Assembly (NCBI GenBank): GCA_944325255.1
Contig: CALUZH010000024.1
Span: 31,718 to 95,717 of the forward strand
DNA: 64,000 nt
Direction: 5' to 3'
Origin: an uncultured Erysipelotrichaceae bacterium
GTDB lineage: Bacteria; Bacillota_I; Bacilli_A; Erysipelotrichales; Erysipelotrichaceae
Shown here: positions 36,829 through 46,228 of the stretch, one piece after another
Position numbering within the stretch: the stretch's first letter is position 1
Layout of the letters: every line of letters starts with the position of its first letter
The notes under the pieces: model-generated
Told to the model about the DNA's origin: nothing
What the model saw: the letters and a program-made list of their open reading frames with translations, nothing else
The model's database searches: none
Program-made: the position numbers and the translations under genes

Positions 36829-38184
36829 ATGCAGGAATATGTAGATAAAAATATTGATAAGATGCTTGAAGACTTGAAAACCTTAGTCAGCTATAATTCG
36901 GTTTTCAGTGAAGATGCATTACCTTTTGGCGCCAACAACAGGGCCGTTTTGGATGCGGCTTTAAAAATGATGGAAGATGCCGGATTAAGGACGAAGAATC
37001 TTGATTATTATTGCGGATATGGCGAAGTCGGACAAGGCGATAAGCTCATTGGCATCTTAGCCCATCTGGATATTGTTCCAAGCGGGGATGGTTGGGACAG
37101 CGATCCTTTTACTTTGACAAGAAAGGGCGACTATGTTTACGGTCGGGGGGTCAGTGACGATAAGGGCGCCGTAATTGCTGCCTTATATGCCATTAAGTAT
37201 CTGCTTGAAAATAATTATCATTTTCATAAGCGTTTACGTTTGATTGTCGGCTGTAATGAAGAAAGCGGCAGTCGTTGTATCGCCCATTATGTAGCCAAGG
37301 AAGGACATATTGATTATGGTTTTACTCCGGATGGCGATTTCCCGGGCATTTTTGCCGAGAAGGGCTTAATTTTTGGAGAAATTCAAAATGTCAGTTCTAA
37401 AATTATTAATATCAACGGCGGCGAAGCCAATAATATCGTATGTAAAAAAGTGAATTGTGAAGTACCGATTGCTTCTTATGATGAGGCCAAACTCGATGCC
37501 TTTTTCAAGCAGCATGATATTGATTATCAAATCCTAAAAAGCGACAAGACCATCACTTTGACGGTTCATGGCAAGGCCGCTCATGCCTCCATGCCGGACT
37601 TGGGCAAAAACGCTATTAATTATTTATTGGAAGGTCTTTTTATTGCCGGTTTCCAGGATGAATTTGTCAGCTATTTCCATGATAAATTCGCTCTTACTAA
37701 TCATGGTGAGTGCTTAAATTTAGATAAATTGGCTGATGCTTATACGGATACTTCAATTAATATCGGGGTTATTAGTAAAGAAGGCAATACCATCAAAGCC
37801 CGGGTTGATATGCGCTTCCCGGTTACATTAAAAAGCACGGATATTTTGCCATGTCTTGAGAATTTGAATCTTGGCAATAACCGTTTTGTCATTAAAAGTG
37901 TCACTGAACCCTTATTTTTTGATGCTGACAGTCCGATGATTAAGGCCTTAATGAAGGCTTATCAAAAGGTTAGCGGCGATACCGAAAGCAAAATGTCGGC
38001 CATTGGCGGCGGCACTTATGCCAAGGCCATCAACAACTGCATTGCCTTCGGTTGCGAATTCAAGGGCGATGAAAATCATATTCATGATGCCAATGAGCGC
38101 TTGAAGATTGAAGATCTTAAAAAACAGGTTTTGATTTATATCGAAGCCATTAAAAATCTCGACGGTATTGAAAACGATGATTGA
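36829..38184 (+). CDS. pepV: Dipeptidase PepV (M20 family)
   Basis: A 451-residue zinc dipeptidase. Metal-binding motifs are AHLDIVPSGDGW, GRGVSDDKGAV, and NEESGSR, with the lid domain between, and HDANERL near the end. It hydrolyses dipeptides imported by the cell. The ATG at 36829 follows TAAGGAGG. The 3' end overlaps the next gene by 8 bases. Confidence 0.93.
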   Translation: MQEYVDKNIDKMLEDLKTLVSYNSVFSEDALPFGANNRAVLDAALKMMEDAGLRTKNLDYYCGYGEVGQGDKLIGILAHLDIVPSGDGWDSDPFTLTRKGDYVYGRGVSDDKGAVIAALYAIKYLLENNYHFHKRLRLIVGCNEESGSRCIAHYVAKEGHIDYGFTPDGDFPGIFAEKGLIFGEIQNVSSKIININGGEANNIVCKKVNCEVPIASYDEAKLDAFFKQHDIDYQILKSDKTITLTVHGKAAHASMPDLGKNAINYLLEGLFIAGFQDEFVSYFHDKFALTNHGECLNLDKLADAYTDTSINIGVISKEGNTIKARVDMRFPVTLKSTDILPCLENLNLGNNRFVIKSVTEPLFFDADSPMIKALMKAYQKVSGDTESKMSAIGGGTYAKAINNCIAFGCEFKGDENHIHDANERLKIEDLKKQVLIYIEAIKNLDGIENDD

Positions 38185-38578
38185 GCACGCTTTGCGTTTA
38201 AAAAAAGGCGATGATTTAGCCTTGAGTATTGCCGATTATTGTTTAAAAAAGAAGATTAATACGGCAATTATTCTCTCCGGTGTCGGTTGCCTTGACAATT
38301 TGCATATCCGTTTGGCCGGAGCTAAGACAACTTTAAATAAGCAAGAAGATTTGGAGATTGTAAGTCTTAACGGAACGGTATCAAAGGGGAATATTCATAT
38401 CCATATTGCTGCCAGCGATGTTTTGGGTCATACTTTCGGCGGCCATCTTTTGGCCGGTTCAATTGTCAATACAACCGTTGAACTGGTGATTGGTGAACTT
38501 GAAACTTATCAAAGCGAGCGCTGTTTTGATGCCCATACCGGCTATGATGAAATTGTTTTCACAAAGAAGGGGCAATAA
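38177..38578 (+). CDS. PPC (DUF296) domain protein
   Basis: A 133-residue protein consisting only of a PPC/DUF296 domain: ILSGVGCLDNLHIRLAG, the NGTVS turn, HIHIAASDVLGHTFGGHLL with the metal-binding His pattern, and VELVIGEL. In plants such domains occur with AT-hook proteins; bacterial stand-alone forms are trimeric and of unknown function. ATG at 38177 lies inside the end of pepV. Possibly regulatory or metal-binding. Confidence 0.85.
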   Translation: MIEHALRLKKGDDLALSIADYCLKKKINTAIILSGVGCLDNLHIRLAGAKTTLNKQEDLEIVSLNGTVSKGNIHIHIAASDVLGHTFGGHLLAGSIVNTTVELVIGELETYQSERCFDAHTGYDEIVFTKKGQ

Positions 38579-38868
38579 TGTTAATCGAAGAAGTTTATCG
38601 GGTTTCCTGGAATGGCAAGACCACCATTGAAGACCGGGGTCAAAGTTATGAAGTAAGTCCGCAAATGTTAAGAAAGTGCCATATGATTACCAAGGTTCAT
38701 TCCTTGCTGATTGGGGTGGGGGTTATTTTTGCCGTGCTTTTGGCCGGTCTTTTGGGATCAACTTCTTTTTTCGGTGATATTTTGATGGTTATTATTGTCT
38801 TGGCTCTGCTTTCGGTTTTGGTAAATTATCTTTCGCGTTTTGTCTTATTTAAATCAAAGGGTAAATAA
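38578..38868 (+). CDS. Small membrane protein of unknown function
   Basis: 96 residues: a short N-terminal soluble segment with a beta hairpin (VSWNGKTTIEDRG), two membrane helices (about 41-60 and 65-85) and a basic C-terminus. It overlaps both neighbours by one base (TAATG type), so it is made with them. No family recognised. Confidence 0.75.
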   Translation: MLIEEVYRVSWNGKTTIEDRGQSYEVSPQMLRKCHMITKVHSLLIGVGVIFAVLLAGLLGSTSFFGDILMVIIVLALLSVLVNYLSRFVLFKSKGK

Positions 38869-39311
38869 TGTTTGATATTATTTTTTGTTTTGTCGTAAAT
38901 ATCGCGCTTTGGGCATATGTCGGATATTGCTTATGGGGCGGTAAAAAGATTGAATATGAATGCCGCATGGCCTCAAAAACCGTTATTTTCGCTTTTTTCA
39001 TTATTTGCGGCATTTTGATTTTTTGGCGGGTCGGCGGTTTATTAGGGGCCTTTACCTTGGCATCCTTTTTATTGGCTGCTGCCATATATCATATTATTCC
39101 CAGCGGTCTTTGCGATAGCGGGATCATCGTATCGGGACGCTATTTTCCCTTTAATAAGATTAATGAATTTCATATTGAGAAAAAGGACAATGAAAGTATC
39201 GTTACTTTTATGTATAAACATCGACCGCATATTTTAATTGCCGAAAAAAAACAGTATCCTTTTTTGAAGGCATATTATGATCGTTATCAGCAAATCGGAG
39301 GCAAAAAATGA
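38868..39311 (+). CDS. Membrane protein with C-terminal PH-like domain, unknown function
   Basis: 147 residues: four hydrophobic segments in the first 85 residues, then a small soluble domain (SGLCDSGIIVSGRYFPFNKI, FMYKHRPHILI). The layout resembles DUF5673-type proteins of Bacillota. It is coupled to the gene before (one base) and overlaps the GTPase gene after it by four bases. Confidence 0.72.
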   Translation: MFDIIFCFVVNIALWAYVGYCLWGGKKIEYECRMASKTVIFAFFIICGILIFWRVGGLLGAFTLASFLLAAAIYHIIPSGLCDSGIIVSGRYFPFNKINEFHIEKKDNESIVTFMYKHRPHILIAEKKQYPFLKAYYDRYQQIGGKK

Positions 39312-40231
39312 TTAATACTTATATTATTTCAGGCTTTTTGGGAGCCGGCAAAACAACTTTTATCCAGCATCTTTTAACTTTTAATTTAGGCAAGGTGATG
39401 CTTTTGGAAAATGAGTTTGGAGAAGTGGGCGTCGATGCCGACTTCTTTGATAATTCTTTGGCGATTAAAGAAATAAACAACGGTTGTATATGCTGCAGTC
39501 TGCAAGGCGACTTTGCCAAGGCTTTGGATGAAATTGCGGCTTATGACATTGATACCTTGCTTATCGAACCTTCGGGAGTTGGCAAATTGTCGGAGATTAT
39601 TCCTTTGCTTATCAATCATTCGGACTTCCGTCTTTTATCGCATGCCTGCATTGTAAATGTTATGACGGCTATAAAATATCATAAAAATTATAAAGAGTTT
39701 TTTGATGATCAAGTTATTGCCGCCAATGTGCTTATTTTGTCACACAGCGATGTCGCCAAAGATAAGGTTGGGGATGCGGTAAAGATGTTGCAGTATCTCA
39801 ATGACGAAGCTTTGATCATTGAAGATCCTTATGCCCTTAAAAAAAGTGAACTTTTGGATGTTTTGGTAAGCAATGTCTGTGCCTGCCCCGAATGTTTTAA
39901 GGACGTGGACATGGAAAGCCTAAATATTCTTGATCATGAACATCACCATCATCACCACCATCATCATGACGGCGATGAGGTTTTTGATGCCTTGGCTTTT
40001 AAAACTAAGCGGATATATGACGAAGATGAGTTGACTGGTATTTTTAAAGATTTGGACGAAGATATTATTCGGGTTAAAGGTTATGTCTTAAGTCATGATA
40101 ATAAAACTTTATACTTTAATTATATTTTGAATGAATATCATCTTTTTGCCGGTCCGCAAAAGGATGAAGGATTAATTGTCATTATCGGTTCGCATCTTGA
40201 CCATGCAAAATTGGAGGCTTTATTTAAATGA
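39308..40231 (+). CDS. CobW/ZNG-type metal-chaperone GTPase with His-rich loop
   Basis: A 307-residue G3E GTPase. The P-loop is SGFLGAGKTTFIQ, the switch NEFGEVGVD, the metal motif GCICCSLQ (CxCC), and GEPSGVG-like EPSGVGKLSEI. An internal loop carries nine His in a row (DHEH...HDGD, about residues 213-225), which suggests zinc, cobalt or nickel binding. COG0523 proteins of this kind deliver metals to client enzymes. Four-base overlap with both neighbours; the next gene is a relative. Confidence 0.9.
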   Translation: MINTYIISGFLGAGKTTFIQHLLTFNLGKVMLLENEFGEVGVDADFFDNSLAIKEINNGCICCSLQGDFAKALDEIAAYDIDTLLIEPSGVGKLSEIIPLLINHSDFRLLSHACIVNVMTAIKYHKNYKEFFDDQVIAANVLILSHSDVAKDKVGDAVKMLQYLNDEALIIEDPYALKKSELLDVLVSNVCACPECFKDVDMESLNILDHEHHHHHHHHHDGDEVFDALAFKTKRIYDEDELTGIFKDLDEDIIRVKGYVLSHDNKTLYFNYILNEYHLFAGPQKDEGLIVIIGSHLDHAKLEALFK

Positions 40232-41151
40232 TCAAGCCGGTTTATGTATTCAGTGGTTTTTTAGACAGCGGCAAGACTTCAGCCATTAAGGAAGTCTTGT
40301 ATGATCCGCGTTTCAATGAAGGGGAAAGTACCCTGATTATCGTCATGGAAGAGGGCGATGAAGTCTATGATGATAAATTTAAAAAATATGCTCATGCCAT
40401 TGTGGAATATCTTGACTTTAAGGATTTCACCCATGCCAAAATGCAGGAACTCAATAAGAAATATGCTTTTGAAAGAGTCTTTATTGAATTTAATGGTATG
40501 GAAGATGATTTAAAACTTTATGCCAACGGTTTTATTGAAGAGTGGGAATTGGCCCAGACTTTGACGGTTTTTGATGCGACTAAATTTAAGTTGCAGGCTT
40601 TAAATTGGCGGCAATTTGTTTATAATCATGTCGTTAATGCCGAAGTGGCTGTCTTTAATCGGAGCGATGATTGTGACCGCAAGTATATCCGTAATAATCT
40701 CAAGGCCATTAATCCTCATTTGGAATTAATCTTCGAAGATAAAGACGGGAATGTTGATAAGGCTATTGAGGATGATTTATTTGTCGGCGATGATATTTAT
40801 GTCAATGATCTTGATTATGGTTTATGGTATATGGATGCCTTGGATAATCCTTTGAAATATGAAAATAAGAAATTATCTTTAAATGTGACTTTTTTGGAAG
40901 ATTTGCCGCAGTATGATATGGCTTTGATTATGGGAAGAAGAGCGATGGTCTGTTGCGATAATGATATTGCCGATATCGGTTTGACGGTTGTCGGTGTTGA
41001 TAAAAAAGCCATAAAAAAAGGCGAATATTATCGACTGCATGGTGTAATTCATTGTCTGGATGACGAGTCGGGATATAAGACCTGTCTTCTTTATGTTGAT
41101 AAGCAGGAAAAAGCTCCTGCTCCGGATGAAGAACTTGTAAGCTTTAATTAG
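40228..41151 (+). CDS. CobW-like GTPase lacking the CxCC motif
   Basis: 307 residues with a P-loop YVFSGFLDSGKTSAIKE, so a G3E/COG0523 relative. The CxCC metal site is missing; the corresponding region reads VIVMEEGDEVYDD. There is a C-terminal CobW-C-like domain (GEYYRLHGVIHCLD). It overlaps the canonical GTPase by four bases. It may be a regulatory partner or have another function. Confidence 0.82.
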   Translation: MIKPVYVFSGFLDSGKTSAIKEVLYDPRFNEGESTLIIVMEEGDEVYDDKFKKYAHAIVEYLDFKDFTHAKMQELNKKYAFERVFIEFNGMEDDLKLYANGFIEEWELAQTLTVFDATKFKLQALNWRQFVYNHVVNAEVAVFNRSDDCDRKYIRNNLKAINPHLELIFEDKDGNVDKAIEDDLFVGDDIYVNDLDYGLWYMDALDNPLKYENKKLSLNVTFLEDLPQYDMALIMGRRAMVCCDNDIADIGLTVVGVDKKAIKKGEYYRLHGVIHCLDDESGYKTCLLYVDKQEKAPAPDEELVSFN

Positions 41152-41159
41152 GGGGCATC

Positions 41160-41996
41160 ATGATAGAAATACTTATCTCGATTCTTTTTGGCATAGTTGA
41201 AGGAATAACGGAATGGTTGCCGATATCTTCTACCGGTCACATGATTTTACTTAATGAATTGATTCCTTTTAATGTTTCGGAGTCTTTTTATTCAATGTAT
41301 GAAGTGGTTATTCAATTGGGAGCGATTATGGCGGTGGTCGTAATCTTTTTTAAGCAACTTTTTCCCTTTGGCAAAAGCAGCGAACCTTTGGGTGAAGGAA
41401 TTTTGCGTTATGTCAAAAAAGATATTTTTGTCTTGTGGCTTAAAATAATTGTTTCCTGTATTCCGGCGGCCGTTGTCGGCTTGCTTTTCGATGAAATCTT
41501 GGAAGAACTTTTCTACAATTATGTCGTAGTGGCCCTGGCTTTGATTGTCTTTGGCATCGCCTTTATCGTCATTGAAAATTATGATAAAAAACGGAAACCC
41601 AAGATTAATTCCTTGGCTGATATAAGTTTTAAGGCTGCCTTGATTATCGGTTTTTTCCAGCTTATTGCCGCTATTTTTCCGGGTACTTCAAGGTCGGGAG
41701 CGACCATTGTCGGTGCCTTGCTTATCGGGGTTTCCCGGACGGTAGCTGCGGAATTTACCTTCTTTGAAGCAATTCCGGTAATGTTTGGTGCCAGCCTTTT
41801 AAAGCTTGTGCGCTTCGGTTTGGCTTTTACGCCTCTAGAAATCTTAATTTTGGCAGTAGGCATGCTTACGGCCTTTGTTGTTTCGCTTTTTGTCATTAAA
41901 TACTTAATGGCCTATGTCAAAAAACATGACTTTAAAATATTCGGTTATTATCGAATAATCTTAGGCGTCATCGTTTTACTTTATTTCGGTATTTGA
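41160..41996 (+). CDS. uppP: Undecaprenyl-diphosphatase UppP (BacA)
   Basis: 278 residues, eight or so membrane spans, with the two family signatures EGITEWLPISSTGHMIL and PGTSRSGATIVGALL. It recycles undecaprenyl pyrophosphate to the lipid carrier of peptidoglycan synthesis. Ribosome site AGGGGG; one base from the next gene. Confidence 0.95.
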   Translation: MIEILISILFGIVEGITEWLPISSTGHMILLNELIPFNVSESFYSMYEVVIQLGAIMAVVVIFFKQLFPFGKSSEPLGEGILRYVKKDIFVLWLKIIVSCIPAAVVGLLFDEILEELFYNYVVVALALIVFGIAFIVIENYDKKRKPKINSLADISFKAALIIGFFQLIAAIFPGTSRSGATIVGALLIGVSRTVAAEFTFFEAIPVMFGASLLKLVRFGLAFTPLEILILAVGMLTAFVVSLFVIKYLMAYVKKHDFKIFGYYRIILGVIVLLYFGI

Positions 41997-41997
41997 T

Positions 41998-43152
41998 ATG
42001 ACGGCAGCTAATATCAGTGCTTTAGCGATCTTTATTGAAGGTTTGCTTTCCTTTTTCTCACCCTGTGTTTTGCCCCTGGTTCCGCTTTATATGACTTATC
42101 TATCAAGCGATGCCAAGACCCTTGATGAAAAAGGTGGTATTCACTATAAAACTACTAAGGTATTATTGACGACGGTCTTTTTTGTTGGCGGTATTGCCCT
42201 TACTTTTTTTATCTTGGGTCTTTCGCTTGCCTGGCTTAAAAATTATATTGAGGCATACCGTCATGTTATTGGGCTGGTTGGGGGAACGATTATTATTATT
42301 TTTGCCTTGAGCCAGATCGGCCTTTTCACCATAAGTTTCAAAGAATGGCACTTGCCTTTAAAGCTTGATGTTTCCAAGATGAACTATCTCAAGGCCTTCT
42401 TGATGGGCTTTATCTTTTCTTTTGCCTGGACGCCTTGTGTCGGGCCGATGCTGGCGAATGTCTTATTCTTGGCCATGGGGGCCGATGCCTTTTGGGGCAA
42501 TATCTATCTTTTGGTCTATGCCTTAGGTTTTATCATTCCTTTTCTGCTTCTGGGGATTTTCACCGGCCGCTTTTTAAACTTTATTAAAAGTCATCATCGA
42601 CTCTTTGCTTATACGCTTAAACTTGCCGGTATTATTATGTTATGCTTTGGTATTTATATGCTTTATGATAATGCCAACGCCATTGTCGTAAAAGAAGAAA
42701 ATGTTAGCGTCAGAAGTGATGATTATTTTTATCTCAGCGACTACAGCCTAAAAGACCAGGATGGCAATATCCATGATTTAAGTGCTTATGAAGGTGAATA
42801 TGTCATGCTTAATTTTGTGGCTACCTGGTGTACTTATTGTCGTCAAGAAATCCCGGAATATGAGAATTTCTTAAAAGCCGAGGGAATTAATGGTTTTTAT
42901 GTGATGGCTCCTTCAATTAATGGCGGCAGTGTTGAAGATATTCAAACCTTTTTTGAAGAAAATGATATGGAAATGCCGATTTTGATTGATGAAGAAGCCA
43001 GTCTTTTTCAAAACTTAGGTATCGCTTCCTTCCCGCATATGGTTATTATGGGTCCTGACGGTTCTTATGTCGGATATGTTACGGGCGCTATGAATCATGA
43101 ACAATTTGCCGAAGTTTTTAAAAGAGCCCAGGAAATATATGAAAAGAGGTAA
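41998..43152 (+). CDS. CcdA-thioredoxin (TlpA) fusion, thiol-disulfide transporter
   Basis: A 384-residue fusion. Residues 1-220 are CcdA/DsbD-like with six spans and the paired Cys motifs FFSPCVLPLVPLY and WTPCVGPML. Residues 245-384 are an extracytoplasmic thioredoxin-like domain with active site TWCTYCRQE. Electrons from cytosolic thioredoxin would pass through the membrane to the outer domain. No cytochrome c genes are near, so it more likely serves general extracytoplasmic reduction or methionine sulfoxide repair. Confidence 0.92.
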   Translation: MTAANISALAIFIEGLLSFFSPCVLPLVPLYMTYLSSDAKTLDEKGGIHYKTTKVLLTTVFFVGGIALTFFILGLSLAWLKNYIEAYRHVIGLVGGTIIIIFALSQIGLFTISFKEWHLPLKLDVSKMNYLKAFLMGFIFSFAWTPCVGPMLANVLFLAMGADAFWGNIYLLVYALGFIIPFLLLGIFTGRFLNFIKSHHRLFAYTLKLAGIIMLCFGIYMLYDNANAIVVKEENVSVRSDDYFYLSDYSLKDQDGNIHDLSAYEGEYVMLNFVATWCTYCRQEIPEYENFLKAEGINGFYVMAPSINGGSVEDIQTFFEENDMEMPILIDEEASLFQNLGIASFPHMVIMGPDGSYVGYVTGAMNHEQFAEVFKRAQEIYEKR

Positions 43153-43155
43153 ACA

Positions 43156-43857
43156 ATGTTTAAGTGGCCATTTTTTAAAAAAACAAAAAAGCCTTTGATT
43201 ATTGCCATACATGGTTTTGGTAAAAGACGCAGTGATGAATTTATTAATTTGCGTAAGGCTTTAGAAGGATATGAAATTATTACTCCCTTATTGTTTGATC
43301 AGACTAAGGAAGATGATATTTATTGGTTTAATTGGGTATCCAGAGCTGAAGAAGCAGTGGTGGAAGCCAAAAATGCCAAACGTGATGTTGTTCTTATCGG
43401 TTTTAGTATGGGTGGGGTGATCGCTGCTTATCTGGCTGCTAAATTTGAAATTAAGGAACTTATTTTATTGGCTCCCGCTTTTGAATATATGACGGTTACG
43501 ACCGTTCAAAATACGGTCAATAAGGCCCTGTTTAAGAAAAGCAATTTGGCTGATTTACGTTATGAACCCTTGCCGACTAGTTTTACTTCAACTTTCATGG
43601 ATGTTGTCAACAATTGCAAAGACAGCATTAATCGCATCAACTGTCCGACTTTGATAATGCATTGTATGGAAGATGAATTAATACCTTATACTGTTTCATT
43701 AAAATATTATAAAAAGTTACCGATTAGCGATAAAAGGCTAATTCTTTTTGGTGAAGGCAGTCATCGTATCTTGGATGATGATAAAAATAAGGATGCCTGT
43801 CTTACTTTAATAGCTCATGAGCTTTTAAAATTAGACCATAAAAGCGGAAAAGATTGA
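43156..43857 (+). CDS. Alpha/beta hydrolase (carboxylesterase-like)
   Basis: A 233-residue protein with oxyanion segment AIHGFGKRRSDEF, nucleophile elbow GFSMGGVIAAYLA, Asp in MHCMEDELIPY and His in GEGSHRILDD. Resembles small Est30-type carboxylesterases or monoacylglycerol lipases. Three bases after the CcdA fusion gene. Its end overlaps the convergent DUF2974 gene by 43 bases. Confidence 0.88.
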   Translation: MFKWPFFKKTKKPLIIAIHGFGKRRSDEFINLRKALEGYEIITPLLFDQTKEDDIYWFNWVSRAEEAVVEAKNAKRDVVLIGFSMGGVIAAYLAAKFEIKELILLAPAFEYMTVTTVQNTVNKALFKKSNLADLRYEPLPTSFTSTFMDVVNNCKDSINRINCPTLIMHCMEDELIPYTVSLKYYKKLPISDKRLILFGEGSHRILDDDKNKDACLTLIAHELLKLDHKSGKD

Positions 43858-44912
43858 CCAAGGGCCTTAAATAATTCATCCAGGACATTTTGGATGGCAG
43901 TCTTGGTCTTTTCATCCATACATGAGAGCGTTTTTTGGACATCGGCAAAATTTTTGAAGATGCCGGGTATGATATCTTCAATATTTTCTGCCTTGGTAGC
44001 AAAGATGATTTTAAAGATCCCTTCAATCGAGGTTTCTCTTTCTGTGTGGGGGATATTATCAAGCCAGGTTTTGATGGTCTGTTTAACAAATTCGGAAGTT
44101 TTATTGCGGCTTTTGGCCCGCTTAAAGAAGGAACCGTTTATTTCCCAAGAATAGGGGTCGTGTTGCATGATGCCGCTTTTAAAACTGCTTATTACAAGCT
44201 CTTTGCCGATGGCCTCAAAAAGCACATAAATCATTGAGGATTGGGGTACATAATTGCTTATCTTATTGATGATATTATCAATCTTAGGCATTTTGACAAG
44301 GTCCTTATCAAAGCCCGGTCCGTCATTATTGAAAACTTCAATGATTTTCTTTTGTTCCGCCTTGGGAATAAAGCTGGCGGCATAGACAGCCAAATTGCCG
44401 CCCTTGGAATGACCACCGACATAAAAGCGTGCCTTGGGGAAACGACGGATAATTTTTAAAAGATAAGCCTTGGCTGCCTTTTGGGCAGGCACAACTTTAA
44501 AGGCCAAGTCAAGATCTTCCTTCCAGCCGATAAGGGCCTTGTCCGTACCGCGGAAGGCTACATAATAAGTATTTTTATTCAGACGATAAGTCATGGCGGC
44601 AAATCGGATGCCGTCTTTTTGACTGTAATTTTCTTCATGATTTACCATGACGATATCCTGATAGCGCAAAGTGTTGGCCAAAGCATTAAAAAAACGGATG
44701 TCTTTAGGGTCACGGCACAATTGTTTTTCTTTGGGCAGGGCGATAAATTTGGCATAAGCATCTTTGATGCTTATTTCTATATTATCGGGCATGATCGGCT
44801 TTAAACGAACATAGGTCAGATTGGAAAAAACAAGATTATCAACTTCGTTAAAAGGCGCCATTTCAAAAGTTAAATCGCCTCGCCACTTAATATAAGTAAA
44901 AAGGTTATCCAT
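43815..44912 (-). CDS. DUF2974 (Mbeg1-like) lipase-fold protein
   Basis: 365 residues from the ATG at 44912 (GAGGT site). The domain carries a lipase elbow GGHSKGGNLAVYAASF and an upstream AFRGTDKALIGWKED motif, as in the Bacillota DUF2974/Mbeg1-like family. No signal peptide. Substrate unknown. Its last 43 bases overlap the hydrolase gene on the opposite strand, and it is divergent from pepT. Confidence 0.85.
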   Translation of the reverse strand: MDNLFTYIKWRGDLTFEMAPFNEVDNLVFSNLTYVRLKPIMPDNIEISIKDAYAKFIALPKEKQLCRDPKDIRFFNALANTLRYQDIVMVNHEENYSQKDGIRFAAMTYRLNKNTYYVAFRGTDKALIGWKEDLDLAFKVVPAQKAAKAYLLKIIRRFPKARFYVGGHSKGGNLAVYAASFIPKAEQKKIIEVFNNDGPGFDKDLVKMPKIDNIINKISNYVPQSSMIYVLFEAIGKELVISSFKSGIMQHDPYSWEINGSFFKRAKSRNKTSEFVKQTIKTWLDNIPHTERETSIEGIFKIIFATKAENIEDIIPGIFKNFADVQKTLSCMDEKTKTAIQNVLDELFKALGQSFPLLWSNFKSS

Positions 44913-44956
44913 GAACTTTACCTCATCTTCATTATAACAAATCAAAGTTTTTAAAT

Positions 44957-44962
44957 TATAAT
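44957..44962 (+). promoter_or_regulatory. Probable -10 box of pepT
   Basis: TATAAT, 20 bases before the pepT start, with a GGAGCGGAGG ribosome site between. No strong -35. Confidence 0.5.
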
Positions 44963-44981
44963 GGGAGCGGAGGTTTTAATA

Positions 44982-46196
44982 ATGGATTTAATCAAACGTT
45001 TTGTTCGCTATATTATGATTGATACCCAATCAGATCCGCATTCTTCATCTTGTCCAAGTACCCCAAAACAATTTAATTTAGCTAAATTATTGCTCGAAGA
45101 CTTAAAAGCTTTAGGGGTCGATGCTTATATGGATGAAAAACATTGCATTGTTTATGGAAGAGTTAAAGCCAATACCGACGAGTCTTGCCCGCGTATCGGT
45201 TTTATTGCCCACATGGATACGGCACCTGATGCCAAAGGCCATGATATTCATCCCAAACTTTTAAAAGACTATCGTGGGCAAACAATAGTACTTAATAAAG
45301 AACTCAATATCACCATGGATCCCGAAACATTTCCGGTTTTAAAAAAGGATATCGGCTCCGATCTTATCCTGACTGACGGTACGACCCTTTTGGGAGCCGA
45401 TGATAAGGCCGGGGTTGCGGAAATTATGGATATGATGGAAGAGCTTTCCAAGCATCCTGAGCTTAAGCATGGCGATATAGCCGTAGCCTTTACACCTGAT
45501 GAAGAGGTAGGAAGAGGTACAGAGAATTTTGATATTGCGGCCTTTGATGTAGATTATGCTTATACGGTTGATGGCAGTGATGTAAATGGTATTGAATATG
45601 AAAACTTTAATGCTTCTTCGGCCAAAGTCATCGTCAAGGGGGTTGGCATTCATACCGGAAGTGCCAAGGGCAAAATGCTTAACAGTATTCAGGTAGCTAT
45701 GGAATTTCAACAAATGCTGCCGAAATTTGAAGATCCTTCCTGCACCGAGGGCTATGAGGGTTTCCATCACTTGGATCGGATTGAAGGCCGGGTGGAAGAA
45801 ACGACAATGGAATATATCTTGCGCGATCATGACCGTTCCTTATTAGATAAAAAAGAAGCGGATTTTTTAAAGGCTGCCGAATATTTAAATCATAAGTATG
45901 GCCAAGATACGGTTAAAGTGGAAATTAAACAAACTTATGCCAATATGAAAAGCATTATTGAAAAACATCCGGAGATTATCGAAAGAGCCAAAGCCAAAAT
46001 GCGTGAGCTTGGCTTAAATCCGAAATCGGAAGCGATTCGGGGCGGAACCGATGGTGCGGCTTTGACCTATGCCGGCTTGCCATGTCCTAATCTTGGTACC
46101 GGAGGAAGGAACTTCCATGGTCGATATGAATATGCCTGTGTAAGAGAAATGCGTTTAGCTTCAGCTTTACTTTTAAAAATTGCAACTATTGATTGA
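44982..46196 (+). CDS. pepT: Peptidase T (tripeptidase)
   Basis: A 404-residue M20B aminotripeptidase. Metal and catalytic motifs: GFIAHMDTAPD, LLGADDKAGVAEIM, FTPDEEVGRGTENFD, and GGTDGAALTYAGLPCPNL. It releases the N-terminal residue from tripeptides. ATG 44982 follows a good ribosome site. Together with PepV and Xaa-Pro aminopeptidase it indicates peptide use by the cell. Confidence 0.95.
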   Translation: MDLIKRFVRYIMIDTQSDPHSSSCPSTPKQFNLAKLLLEDLKALGVDAYMDEKHCIVYGRVKANTDESCPRIGFIAHMDTAPDAKGHDIHPKLLKDYRGQTIVLNKELNITMDPETFPVLKKDIGSDLILTDGTTLLGADDKAGVAEIMDMMEELSKHPELKHGDIAVAFTPDEEVGRGTENFDIAAFDVDYAYTVDGSDVNGIEYENFNASSAKVIVKGVGIHTGSAKGKMLNSIQVAMEFQQMLPKFEDPSCTEGYEGFHHLDRIEGRVEETTMEYILRDHDRSLLDKKEADFLKAAEYLNHKYGQDTVKVEIKQTYANMKSIIEKHPEIIERAKAKMRELGLNPKSEAIRGGTDGAALTYAGLPCPNLGTGGRNFHGRYEYACVREMRLASALLLKIATID

Positions 46197-46222
46197 TTTT
46201 AGAAGTTCTAATCGGCTATAAT
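46193..46222 (+). promoter_or_regulatory. Promoter of the antiporter leader
   Basis: TTGATT and TATAAT with an 18-base spacer; the -35 overlaps the pepT stop. Confidence 0.7.
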
Positions 46223-46228
46223 GATTGA

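Noticed and set aside
39950..39968. His-codon run as a cloning tag artefact
   Set aside because: It is internal, uses mixed CAT/CAC codons, and His-rich loops are common in CobW-type metal chaperones.
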